DNA of 64,000 bases. Source: Telopea speciosissima (Eukaryota > Streptophyta > Magnoliopsida > Proteales > Proteaceae). The position numbers were made by a program, and so were the translations under genes. Below the pieces are notes generated by a model that searched no databases, was not told where the DNA came from, and saw nothing but the letters and a program-made list of their open reading frames with translations. Shown in pieces: positions 12,201 to 22,841 of this stretch (position 1 is the first letter of the stretch; every line of letters begins with the position of its first letter). The DNA is taken from assembly GCF_018873765.1 (NCBI RefSeq), contig NC_057917.1:54181464-54245463 (forward strand), given 5' to 3'.

Positions 12201-15200
12201 TTGTTTGAGGTGGCATGGTCATGTTCAACGGAGGCCTCGGGATGCACCAGTGCGGAGGACTGACCTGATTCAGATTGAAGGATCTAAAAGGGCTAGGTGT
12301 AGGCCTAAAATGACCCTAAGAGAAGTAGTGAAGAAAGACATGCATAGTTTGGGCCTTCTCTCAAGCATGGCCTCGAATAGAGATGTTTGGAGAACAATGA
12401 TCCATGTTACCAACCCCATTTAGGTGGGTTTTCCGAGAGAGAGTAAAAACTGATTAGGATCAAACATAATTAATTCTGGTCAAAATCAGCTGTGTTCTTG
12501 ACGCAGTTAGGCATAGGGTTAGTTAGGGATAATAATGTAATTTGCTTTTCTTTTATCTTCTTTTTGTTGGTTGTTAATAGCAAGTAAGAGTTAGAGTTTG
12601 TTTCAGTTAGAGTAGAAGTTTTAGAGTTAACTTTTACTTTCAGTTTCAGGATAAGATTAGAACTGTTTTTGTTAATTCTACAAGGCACCCTTTGTTTAGG
12701 CTTAGGTGGGGGTGGGAGAATTAGGGTGGGAAAATGCTGATGTGGCACTTCAAAATCCCACCCCAACCTTGTTTGGTTATCTTGTGGTGGTGAACTTACA
12801 AAAGCTAAGGGAATATCATTAATTGCTTTGTCTGCTGATGTGACACTTCAAAATCCCACCCCTAGCCTATCCAAAGTCCCACCAAATTGGTGGGATTTTG
12901 GTTACTATTCATGAAAAAAGTAACGTTACCTCAACATTTCCACCCCAATAAAACCCCACCAACATGTGGATCCCCATCTTCCCAACAATCCCACCCCACC
13001 TTCCTCCCTAAACAAACGGGGCCTAAAGCAGCATGTAACCCATGATTTGGATGGGATTTTTGGAATGAAATATTGAAAAAAACTGAGTTTACCTCTCATA
13101 GTGTTTCTGTGCTGCTGTTTGCGCTTCAAACTTCTCTCCTCCTCTGGTTCATCGTTTCTCAGGTCAGACTTCATCATCTAACCTCTAACCGCCTCCTTTC
13201 TATTATCTATTTCTATTTCAGCTTATTAAAGAGCTTTTGGTGGTACTCTGTTCTGGGTGATAGTTGCAGCCCACAAGAAGCTGATTGATCTCTGTCATAG
13301 TAGATCCATTCGACCTGGTATATTGTGTGCAAGTCAGTCACTCTCCCATAGGCGACCTAGCACCTACGGTCTGGTTCCCTAATAATCACTCTATATTGAG
13401 AACTAAATCTGAAACCCTCGAGTTCTTGTCTACCGCTTGGATCAGTTTCAGAAAATTTTACTCAACTTTCAGGTTGTTGAATCATGTACTTGTTGAATCG
13501 ATTCAATAGGCCTAACATCTATGAATAATCACCTGAAACTTCAGGTTGATTGAAGGCCTCTTGAGAGAGTTCTCTCTTTTGAATCAGACTTGGGTGTACG
13601 CCCTTGTTGGTCCTTTGTGAGGTTGAAGAAGATAGTAAGTTTTCATATTTACAAGTAGGTCCAATTCCTTTGATGATTAGTCATAAGCCCTTTTCCGTAA
13701 TAAGTTAATTCTGTTTTGTCTCCATACTTTCCTGAATTTCCAGTTTTTTCCCTCATCCTGTTAACTTACTAAAAGGAGTCTAGAATTTCCATTTAATTAC
13801 ATAATTACCAGTACAGTACTATACTTGGATTGTTGTCATCTGAGTGGGCCCATAGCGAACCCAAACAGGGTTGTCGAACCCTGGGATTGCATCAGTTCTT
13901 CTGTGGCAACCATGGAAAAAAAAAGAGATTTAAATGAATGTCTTTGGTTCTGTGGCTCTTGACATTTCAGATACAATCAGATGATCTTGGCATTGTATTC
14001 TTGTGATGCAGTATTAATTGAATGGGTTAACTAATGTCAGCTACTATGAGGTGTAGGATCAACATAAACAGGCTCAGATGTCGGCATTCTCTACTTGGAC
14101 CTGAAGAAAAAACAATTATCTGGCCAATTTATGAGTTAAATAGTCTAGCCTAGTTTCTCTTGTCCTTAGTTCAACAACAACAACAACAACAACAACTAAG
14201 CCTTATCCCAACTATATGGGGTGGGCTACATGGATCCATACAAAGACAAAGTATAAATAATAATAGGAAAAAGAAGGAAAAAGAAAGGAACACAGCAACA
14301 TCAACAACAACTCAGCAATATCCCACCTAAAAGGGGTCCGCTACATGGATACTTGCCCTCCAATTAGCTCTATTCGAGGTCATACTTGGGCCAAAACCTA
14401 AACTATGCATGTCTTTCCTCACTACTTCTCCTAGGGTCATTTTAGGCATGCCCCTAGCTCTTTTAGTTCTTTTGATCTGAATCAGATCACTCCTCTGTAC
14501 TGGTGCATCCCAAGGCCTCCTTTGAACATGTCCATGCCACCTTAAACGACTTTCTCACAGCTTATCATGTATCGCCATATCGGGGCAACTCCCAAATCAG
14601 CTCTAATATGGTCATTCCCTATATATCCTTCCTAGTTTTGCTGCACATTTTTTTCTTAGTTGTTTTACATCATTTTTTTTGGGGGAGGAGGTGTTAATGA
14701 TTTAATTTACTTTTATCTTAGAAGAGAGTTGGCCAAGGCATGTAGATCAAGACTTTAGGGCTATACCCTTGGGGTTTCCTGTGGACTGTTCTGTTCCTAT
14801 TTCTCTGTTAGTGATGCTCCTGAATTCTTTCTAGTTCTTAAAACAGTATTTCTTTTCCTTTAACTTACTATATTCTTTCAATTTTTAATTCTTTCCTTTG
14901 TTTTTAACCCCAAACAACATTAATCAATATTATAAACCTATTTCAAGTCCTAGTCCAATTGCCACACAGTCAATGATTGCTGACATTCTCTGGTTTTCTC
15001 ACGTGTAAAATCATCCACCCCTAACATTAGTGGAGGAATCTGCAATAAGCTAAAAGCAACCTTTTTTTATCGTGTTTTTCAAATTTCCACCTCAACTTTC
15101 AGTTACAACAGCCTTTATCTCTCTTTCTTTTCACCGATTTTCTGAACCGCAGAGTGCCATATCCAGAAGGTATTCGTTAAAACTCCTTAACCTGAACTTC

Positions 15201-18200
15201 CAATAATAAATTCTAAGTTGTGAATTTCCTCTCTTCTAAAGGCTTAAAACTCCCGTCAGATCTTATATTTTTTATTTAATTTTCTCTTTTTGTTTCTTTG
15301 GTTTTCAGTATCTGTCTGATAGGTGTCTGGAAATATAATAGTTAGATTGCACCTCTTAAGATCAACAGGGGTTATGTCCCATCTCTCTCTCTCTCTCTCT
15401 CTCTCTCATATCATGGCTGAATCACAGAAAATGATCAACTGCCCTGAGGAGACAGCTTTGATGCTGGTCTCATCCTGAAGGCACTTGAGGGAAGGAGATT
15501 CGGAGTTTGTGAATCTGCAAAATATGATTAAAATGCATTCCCTACTGTTCTTATTTTATGGATCTGAATAGGAACAGGGCCACTTCCCAATTGTATTCCC
15601 ATGTATAAGAAGGCTACTCCTAATATGTTTCAAACACCATTAGGGTTACCTAGGGTGCTATTTTGGAACTACCTTTGATGGTGGGTGTTATTTTGGCCAA
15701 CATTAGGGATCTGATTTGCAATTTACCATTTAAAGTTTAATGCGGAGAAACTTTTTCTGTGTCCCTCTACATTGCAACAAATGGAGCTGAAAAGAATATC
15801 AAACAATCTCCTGGAAAGTGAAGACATTTAATTAGTGGCCTAGTGCTCAATATGTGGAAATGAGTGCATCCTTCTCTTAGTTTATTTATTTTGGCTCCAT
15901 CTGGTTGGATGTGAAGTGTTGTAAATTAAAATATTTTAAGAAGAAAATCCAACACCAGAACAGAAAATAGTAACATTTTGGCTACTAGTTGCAAAGAGAG
16001 TTGAAATATCTTTTTAATTCTACAAAAATCTTGGTTGTGGTAAGTTTTATTTTGCATATTTTTTTAAATATACAACATTTTAGATTCAACAACCCAGCCA
16101 TCAGGACTTGAATTAATTTGTTTGAGTTAAAGTACAAGGTAGTCAAACATGAATTCATTAGCATAATAATATATTACTACCTAAGAAAAAAGTTGCAGCC
16201 TGAAAGAACATTAAGAAAAGATAGATCGCAATATAGTCTCCTGGGTCCAAGATCTGTTTTTCAGGGTTCAGAAGTATCCGACACTCCATGCCTTTGTTAG
16301 ATTTTACACCATGCTATGCAATGTTTCTGTACGTGGAAAATAATTTCTTTCTCTTTTTAATGATGTTTCAGTTTCCATTCTTTTATCTCTTGCATAAGCT
16401 TTTACATGGTCTAGGGCTCTTGCTATCGAGCTGGGATGGATTTCTTTCTGTACTTACCCTGCCACAAGGCACATTTTTCTGAACTTATATAATTAAATGG
16501 TTTGCATTGATAGAAGATTCCACTATATCGTGAGATATATGGCATGGACAGGCACACTGGATATGTCAAGTCTGTATGGTCACTCTTTGATGGAGAGTCA
16601 TGGATTAGCCCCTTCATATATGTACTTGGATATGTGAAATCTCACATGCATGAATGGTGGGGTATATTAGCTCAATTCCTGTTTAGTGCTTCACTTGGTG
16701 GTGCAAGAGCATCCAGCCACAACAAAAAAATTTCTTCTGGTTATCATCCTTATTGGTTTTGGAATTGCTGATGGGATTATAAGATTATTGATATTTTTGG
16801 AGTTAGACGTATGATGCTTACATGGTTTCCATTTTTTTAAGGGAAATTTACGCCTACCACCCTTGAAATTTCAAAAATTACCCCTGTACCCCTAAGTACT
16901 AACTCTGTTAGTTCTGGAAAGAAATGACAATTTTGCCCTTTCTTTTTTCTTAAAGAAATAAACCCACGCCACCCCACCCCTGTTACTGTTCATCTTCAAG
17001 ATCTTGAAACAGCAAATTGTTGATGATTCGCATGACATTGAGACCAGCAATAACTCCAGCATTTTTGGTAGCCTAACACTAGTAGTCATTGAAGTAGGCA
17101 GGAACAGTGACAACGACATTCTTTATTGTGGAACCGAGGTATGCCTCTGCAATCTCACGCATCTTCATCAAAATCATGGATGAGATTTCCTCTGCGGCAA
17201 ATTGTTTCTCCTCACCCTTGTAATTGACCACTATCATAGGCTTGTCACCAGGTCCAGGAATGACCTTGAAAGGCCAAAGCTTGGTATCACCCTGAACTGA
17301 GGAGTCACTGAACCGTCTACCAATCAAACGCTTTGCATCTGGAGAGTGCCATTATCAAATCTTCAAATACATTTATGAAGCAGAAGATACACATGAGATT
17401 TCAAAAACTAGAAGCAAATCACGCAACCACCATATCTAATGCCATGAATTTTAAATTGCTACAATTTCATAAATTTCTAAGCAAGTGATTCAAGGGATTT
17501 CTCCAAATTAAAATCAAAAGCAACAATTACTCACCGAAGACTGTATTGATTGGGTTCATTTCAACCTGATTCTTGGCTGCATCTCCAATCAAACGCTCAG
17601 TGTCAGTGAAGGCAGCATAAGACGGAGTAGTACGGTTTTCCCTGATCGTTGGCTATAATCTCAACACAATCGTGTTGCCACACTTCGACACACGAATATG
17701 TTGTCCCAAGATCAATTCCGATAGCCAGACCCTCACCCTTTCCGGCCATTGTTCTTGCTTTGGAAAGTACAACACAGAAAAGGGCAAGAAAAATCTGAAT
17801 CAAAATTAGTACGATAGAGAAGTTATAGCATAAAGGAATTCTAGGTTTCTAACGATTGATAGAATGAAAAACTCTGCCTCCATCATCCGGAGTGATGAAT
17901 CTGAAACCTTTCTAGGCGTTGAACCACTTCACCACTCCGATAGAGGTTGAAGGAGTACTGTGGGTCGGAGTTGCAGGAAAGAGGTTGGAGGAGGGGGAGG
18001 AAGAAGGGTAAAAGGGTCATGTTACATGGACCCAGGGTTAGTTTGGGGATTAAAAAAATTCCAGGGGTATTATGGGCATTTAGATTACATTTGGGCAATG
18101 ACATCATCACTTAACTGTTCTCATCTAACGGTAGGGGTACGTTTGTAAGAATCTTTCAAAATACAGGGGAGATTTATGAAATAGATGAAATTCCAGGGGT

Positions 18201-20330
18201 GGTAGACGTAATTGTTTGAAACCACAGGGGTGGTAAACGTAAATTTCCCTTTTTTAAATTATTTAGCATGGAATTTCCATTTTGGACTTTAATTTAATGT
18301 TTTGGTCCATTTATATTTGCAATTTTAGAAAGTGTGAGTTGTACATACCATTGATCTCCGGGGCCATATTTGTGTCAACCCAAAGGAACTCATTTATTTT
18401 CTCACCACTTTTCCCAAATTATTTTGGTCTATCCCTTGGTCTTTTAACTCTAAGCTGCATCATCACTCCTCCTTCGTAGCACTCAGTGGCCTATTTTGTA
18501 GATGCCCTACCATATCACACCTTTCCTTCAACTTATCCTCTATCAAGGTCACTTCAAATCAACTCAAAATTTATACTTCCTAGCTTTTCCATCATCCATC
18601 CTCTATCAAGGTCACTTCAAATCAACTCAAAATCTATCAATTCTTATTTTATCTTTTCTAGCTTTGTTTATGTCTTGTTTCTTTGCCATCCAAGATTTAG
18701 TCCCATGCATTTGCACGTCTGTAATAGGGGGTTAAGTTTTATGTGTCCTAATTTAGGCTCAGCAGGTTTGATGAACTGAATATGACTTTTCCTGGTTGGA
18801 ATTAACATATTCCTTCACTCTTTAGATAGTATTATAATGATTTCGGCATTGGTTGGTGTCACGTTGATTGCAGCATTGGTTGGTGCCTTGATGTCTCTTA
18901 TTGCCGCTTCTTGTTATATATGCTGATTTATTTGTGAGACTTCTCGGATTTAGTTTCCCAAAAACCAGCATCCCCCGTGATTTTTCTTGGTCATATATTT
19001 GCTGAACAATTTTCAGTCCTTTCTTTCTGTAGGTTTCTTTGGAAGTCTTCTAATTTAATTCTCCTTGACGTATGAGCTTACTCATGTCTAATGTGCTACA
19101 ATCTGAGATTTAGCTCATGTAATTTGTGGTTCTCTTCAGAATGAGTAGTTGACTAGCTGTTTTAACCACTTTCTTCTCATGATTGACCCTGCAGTGTTAA
19201 TCACTGCGAGACATCGCAGAGGATCCACACTCCCTATCTCATGGTTGTTGAATGTGAATTATTTTTTCTTCTTCTTGAAGTTATGGGTCTTTTCTTCTGT
19301 TTTATCGGTTTTTTTTTTATTCTTCTTTTGATTGGGGAAGGGGGTCCATATTCAGCTGAGTTTGAAACATTTGACCTGTATCAACATTGTCTTTCCATTT
19401 GGCAAAAAAAAAAAAGAAGAGCTTCCCATCTGTATTCAGCAAAGGATAGTTCCACAAAGGGACATTTGTTTTCACCACTCAAATACCATCTTATTTATTT
19501 CTAATTAAAACATTCCTACATGTCTGTACAGTTCTTGCAGCTATGTGCTGTTTCCAAAGGATTTTGTTGATGGAACTTTTTTTCCATTTGCAGAAATAGA
19601 AATGTTTGGGGAGATCGGACAAGAATTTGTTTTTCCAGCTAATGAGCCCGTTACCAGTCATTGCTTCGCTGCACAATTTGCTTCTGTTGACCCAGGAAGC
19701 TGTGAACTCAACTCATCTGGTCCTTCGTGCTTTGAAGAAATTGAACCAAACAGTTTGCCAAATCTGGAAGTTCAGTTGAGTAGACTGAAACAGAGTGCAA
19801 ATCTTCCTGAGAGCAATCTTGAAGAGGCAGCAGCCATCCTCAAGGCTAAGGAATCTAGTTTTGAAGATGAAGCAAACAGGGGTGAGTCATCGAAAGAAGA
19901 ATTGGGTAGCAGTCTAAAGTCCCCACAGGGGTTTAGACAGATGGAGATTGAGGTTGAGGATCTGATTAAGCAGAAGATTGAAACTGAAGTTGAGTCTCTG
20001 GTGATTACTAGATCAACTCAGAATTTTAAAGTTGCCACAGCAGACCATATCTCACTCCTTGAGGAACAGAAGTCTCTGGTAGGGGAGCAAACCCAGATGC
20101 TGGAAAAGCTCAGAGATGCTGAAAGTAATGCTGTGTTGTTGAAGAGGAAGGCAGAGGAGTTAGAGGAGTCATGTGGGGAGTTGCTGGGAACTGGAGGGGT
20201 TTTGGAGATGCAGAACAGGGTTTGTAAGTTTACATTTTGCTTTCTTATCCAGTTGATTTTGCTTTTTGTAGCCTTAGGGATATTTATCTTGCAGCTGTTG
20301 CCCCATTACGCAGGGTTTGTACCAACTTAA
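6218..20330 (+). CDS. WPP domain-interacting protein (WIP), plant KASH protein; exons 6218-7415 and 19594-20330
   Basis: The two exons join in phase to 645 codons including stop (644 aa). Exon 1 ends ...LQESLER plus one base before GTAGGT; exon 2 starts after TTGCAG and completes E, giving the family-like run [19 protein letters not shown]. Landmarks are the conserved [13 protein letters not shown] block (about residues 115-127), a long Ser-rich disordered stretch, a coiled coil (about 490-605), a transmembrane segment (about 612-636) and the C-terminal tripeptide VPT. The last two form the plant KASH tail, which binds SUN proteins in the perinuclear space. In Arabidopsis, WIPs sit in the outer nuclear envelope, bind WPP proteins such as RanGAP through the coiled coil, and join LINC complexes that shape and move nuclei. 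I start at ATG 6218 ([11 protein letters not shown]); the upstream in-frame GTG is not a plant start. The 12.2-kb intron is full of transposons, yet both splice sites and the reading frame look intact. Confidence 0.9.
7930..12445 (+). mobile_element. RTE-clade LINE, near full length, decayed
   Basis: Domain order is that of a plant RTE element. The endonuclease (about 9575-10070) shows [33 protein letters not shown] and VGLDESS. The linker follows, then reverse transcriptase (about 10890-11710) with [31 protein letters not shown] and [10 protein letters not shown], then the C-terminal block (about 11860-12420) with [12 protein letters not shown] and LRWMCGR, ending in the typical [10 protein letters not shown]. 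Several stops and frame changes break the frame (for example after SAYTP at 9901 and at 11076), so it is dead. The pyrimidine-rich 7930-9560 stretch is probably its 5' untranslated part, but that edge is a guess. No (TTG)n tail or target duplication was identified, so the 3' edge is also uncertain. Confidence 0.85.
9575..12423 (+). pseudogene. RTE endonuclease/reverse transcriptase polyprotein remnant
   Basis: Single ancestral ORF of the LINE above, now in at least five pieces in different frames (9638-9901, 10071-10544, 10522-10860, 10891-11076, 11125-11733, then 11933-12423). The RT catalytic FADD is intact. Automatic pipelines may call pieces of this as host genes ('craniofacial development protein 2-like' is a frequent mislabel of this endonuclease); it should not be counted as one. 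Confidence 0.85.
12683..13024. mobile_element. MITE-like element inside the WIP intron
   Basis: Ends are near-inverted: 'aggcaccctttgtttagg' on the left and the reverse complement of 'cctaaacaaacggggcct' on the right (16 of 18). An internal phrase 'cacttcaaaatcccacccc' occurs twice (about 12746 and 12844). No coding capacity. TIRs of the AGGCCCCGTTTG type are common in plant MITEs. I could not find a convincing target duplication, so the superfamily is left open. Confidence 0.7.
14171..14652 (-). mobile_element. two RTE LINE 3' ends, one behind the other
   Basis: Reverse-strand copies of the 3' part of the same LINE family as at 7930-12445. The outer one starts with (CAA)8 at 14172-14195, which is a (TTG)n tail on the minus strand, followed by 'ctaagccttatcccaact'. 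A second tail-like 'caacatcaacaacaactc' with 'ggggtccgctacatggata' begins near 14300. The rest, to about 14652, aligns in reverse to the LINE bases ~12100-12425 (shared 'catgcatagtttgggcc' and 'ggaaggata'). Both are 5'-truncated. Confidence 0.8.
15382..15407. repeat. (TC)n microsatellite
   Basis: About 13 uninterrupted TC dinucleotides in the WIP intron. Confidence 0.9.
16841..18249. mobile_element. Pack-type DNA element carrying an HSP70 fragment
   Basis: The outer ends are inverted: left 'gggaaatttacgcctaccac' and right the reverse complement of 'ggtaaacgtaaatttccc'. Similarity continues inward ('cacccttgaaatttc' against 'cacccctgtggtttc'). An 8-bp direct repeat TTTTTTAA flanks it (16833-16840 and 18250-18257), though this is low-complexity. 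There is no transposase. Inside, on the minus strand, lies a fragment of a cytosolic HSP70 gene with its intron still present, so the capture was at DNA level, as in Pack-MULEs and other Pack-TYPE elements. The superfamily (Mutator or hAT) cannot be settled from this copy. The right arm resembles that of the element at 20700-22995. Confidence 0.72.
17015..17749 (-). pseudogene. captured cytosolic HSP70 5' fragment (two exon pieces plus intron)
   Basis: Exon piece 1 (17749-17535) reads MAGKGEG, then [19 protein letters not shown], then VEIIANDQG, the ATP-binding start of cytosolic HSP70. One extra A in 'gggaaaacc' then shifts the frame; the next frame continues with an [19 protein letters not shown]-type run. 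A GTGAGT donor ends the piece. Exon piece 2 (from 17338 after CAG) reads [12 protein letters not shown], then [10 protein letters not shown], after which two stops replace the usual S-Q-R-Q region, then [15 protein letters not shown] and an abrupt end. The intron lies in the position and phase usual for plant HSP70 genes. The substrate-binding domain and most of the ATPase are absent, so no chaperone can be made. Confidence 0.88.
18535..18633. repeat. 63-bp-period direct repeat
   Basis: The phrase 'atcctctatcaaggtcactt' with following 'caaatcaactcaaaat' occurs at 18535-18570 and again at 18598-18633, identical apart from what follows. Small tandem duplication in the WIP intron. Confidence 0.85.
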
Positions 20331-20699
20331 GTATGCAAACAAGAAATCTTCTTTGTATTCTCATCAGATGAAAATTTGAATGTTAAAATTTTCTAGACAA
20401 CTGCCTGCCTGCCCTAAACCTTTTTTGTTTTTTGTCTTCTGAGCTGATGGATTTTAGTATGCTTATTTCTTGTCTTTGCAATTTAATACAGTATAAATTC
20501 TTATTCCTTATTATAATTTAGGAAAATCTTCATAGCTCCTCACGGGATAATATCAAAAGGCTGTGTAACTCACTTTCAGTTTTCCATGGCCAAGCCTCTC
20601 GTAGTAGTGGTGGGGTTGGTCTCTTTTCCGAGTCCTCTTAAATGTTAATACATCGGCCAAAACAGTATATATTCTGTAGGGAATATCAATCAGTTATAT
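20331..20699 (+). other. WIP 3' UTR and flank
   Basis: Non-coding, T-rich sequence after the WIP stop codon, probably containing the 3' UTR. No single polyadenylation signal can be chosen. Nothing else is seen. Confidence 0.5.
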
Positions 20700-21119
20700 T
20701 TTTTTTAAATTTTTTAAAAATTTATTGTTTCCTCCCTGGACTTTCAATTATTATACTCGGACCCCTTTTTACTGACGGTGTTAGTTGTTGTTTGTTATAA
20801 TTTTAAAAAGATTATTTTACCCTTATCTGGTGTTAGTTATAGGTTGGTTTAATGTAAAAGGTGGTATCCACCACTTTTTTTTTTCTTCTTCTTCAACCAC
20901 CGTTGCACCCCATTACACCCTCCATTGTGCACCCCACTGTCCCACCACCTCTGCACAACATTATGCGTGCAACATGATGCAACCTCCAATAAAGGGAGGT
21001 AGCTGCCCCCACCCCCCCACTCTTATGTGATATAGATGAAACCCTTAAGCCCAAACTCCAATTCCCTGACCTTGCTCAGATCATCTTTCAAGATCCAGGG
21101 ACCTTATTATGGAGATTAG

Positions 21120-21312
21120 AAAACCAAATAAGTCCTTCATTTGAGTTCCTTAGGGGTCTGTCCTCCACTATAGTTCATCAACAGCCATCTCTTTATCATT
21201 ATAATCCTCCTCAACAGTGGCCTCTGGTTCACCTTCAAGGGTCAGATCTCCCTCTACTGGTGGAGCAAATATGGCCATAAAAACCTATTTCTTCGAAGAT
21301 TCCCATCATCAT
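21120..21312 (-). pseudogene. captured EIN3-like (EIL) N-terminal fragment
   Basis: Starting at ATG 21312 on the minus strand: MMMGIFEEIGFYG, then a frame change, then IFAPPVEGDLTLEGEPEATV and EEDYNDKEMAVDEL, then a stop where the family has E, followed by degenerate sequence still alignable at base level to the family's WRDRMRLKRLKE block. EIN3/EIL proteins start with M-F-E-E-M-G-F-C-G and carry an acidic V-E-D-D-Y-S-D-E-E-I-D-V-D-E-L run before the basic DNA-binding region. EIN3/EIL proteins are the master transcription factors of ethylene signalling; this piece is broken and lacks the DNA-binding domain. The ~450 bases upstream (to 21780) look like the donor gene's 5' UTR, which is inference. 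Confidence 0.75.
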
Positions 21313-21949
21313 TGATCTACACTCAGATAACAAATCCAAGTTTTTTCAGAAAACTCAGTTAAACCCACTTCAAGTCCTGCAACTTTGCATCTCTCACTCT
21401 TTGATTGCAGGGTTTATCGTCAAATCTCACTTGGGAATTATCAATTAATCAAATAAAAAATTGATCGGGCCCTGAAAAACAGAGGTGTAAATTAGGCCTT
21501 GATTTCAATATTGCTGGTGCATCCAGGAGTAATCAACAATTTATTGATTCTGACCGAATGGAAACCAACCTGAAGAGATTAAAATTCAATTTGAAGAGAT
21601 GAAATTGCTTCACATCGATCTTGGGTATTCAACTCAGATCTGATTTCCTTAATAAAACCCTCAGAGCCAGAGACTTCTTGAAATGTAAGATTTCTATAGG
21701 GAAAGGGTTGAAGGTTGTTGATTCAAAGCTGGAGAAGGTGAATGAGATGATGAGACTCTGTTCTTGAGCCAGCTTTACCGATGATTGGGTTGGACCCATC
21801 CATCCCCCAACCCCTTTCTTATGATTCCATGGGTTCTTTCATGGAAAGTTTTGACATTAAATGAACAACAATAGGGGTAGGGGTCGGGGTCGGGGTGGGG
21901 GTGAGGGAGGAATAAGAATAAGTGGCTGGGTGGGGAGTTGCCGAGGATG

Positions 21950-22200
21950 GAGATGGGAGGTGGGACCAACAACAATGGTGAGGGGGGTGTTGTGTAGAGG
22001 GAGGAGATGGGAGGTGGGACCAACAACAATGGTGAGGGCGGTGTTGCAGAGGGCGGAGATGGGAGGTGGGACCAATAGCAAGGGTGAGAGCGGAGTTGCA
22101 GAGGGTGGAGATGGGAGGCGGGACCAATAGCAAGGGTGAGGGCAGAGTTGGCGGGACTAGTAGCAAGGGTGAGGGCAGAGTTGCAGAGGGCAGAGATTGG
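21950..22200. repeat. G-rich minisatellite, 52-54 bp units
   Basis: About five units beginning 'gagatgggaggtgggacc' at 21950, 22004, 22056 and 22108, with a last broken unit to ~22200. Strong strand asymmetry (G/A on +, C/T on -). It lies inside the second Pack-type element and leaves overlapping open frames on both strands that are not genes. Confidence 0.85.
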
Positions 22201-22273
22201 AGGAAGAAGAAAAAATCGTTTTTTATCCCAAGGGTAAGGGTCATGTTACATGTACCCCAAGGTTATTTTTGTG

Positions 22274-22841
22274 TAGAGGTGCAAGTTTGGCCCTGTCAAC
22301 CCGAATCCGCCCAGGCCCACCCTGAGCCCAAACAGGGCCTGGGCTGAGATATCTTGGCCCTAAGGGTGGGTCAGGGCTGGAAATTTCTAACCTTGAGTCA
22401 GGGTCGGGTCAGGTCAGGCCAGGGTTGAGGCCTTAGGCTAAGCCTTGCCTGACCCAGCCTGACCCTGTTTTAAGTTATCCTATAAAATATATATATTGAT
22501 ATAATATATATTATAAATTCTAAATTTCACCAACATTTTGTTAAATAATATATTATATATGAGGATAATAAGTGATAAAATACATTTTATTATAGTGTTA
22601 TTATATGTAGAATTGATAATTTTCTCCCTGGCCCAGTCCAGCTCATGTATCTCCCTTCCCACCCCCATGATCAAGGCCAATCAGGGTCAGCCCGTCTCGA
22701 CACTGAGGGTGGGTCAGGGTTGGATTTTTCAGGCCCTGAGTCAGTGTCGGGTCGGGCTTGGGCCCAGGCCCAGCTAAGGGGACTCAGGGTTAGAGTAGGG
22801 TTTTATAAAGCCCGGCCCAACCCGACCCTGTTGTAGCCCTA
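22274..22841. mobile_element. hAT-like MITE nested in the second Pack-type element
   Basis: Ends TAGAGGTGCAA and, inverted, TAGGGCTACAA. Flanked by TTTTTGTG (22266-22273) and ATTTTGTG (22842-22849), matching at 7 of 8. The interior repeats 'cagggtcgggtc' and 'ggcccaacccgaccc' words, as in the element at 2764-3293, of which it appears to be a family relative. No coding capacity. Confidence 0.8.

Larger units (their letters stand above)
7416..19593 (+). other. 12.2-kb intron of the WIP gene
   Basis: Donor GTAGGT at 7416 and acceptor TTTGCAG ending at 19593. It holds, in order, an RTE LINE, a MITE, two RTE 3' ends in reverse orientation, a (CT)n repeat and an inverted-repeat element with an HSP70 fragment. 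The remaining parts (13025-14170, 14653-16838 and 18252-19593) are AT-rich intron sequence with no supported gene. Confidence 0.85.

Noticed and set aside
21775-22347. Long overlapping ORFs on both strands
   Set aside because: They are translations of the G-rich minisatellite; both strands and several frames are open because of composition.
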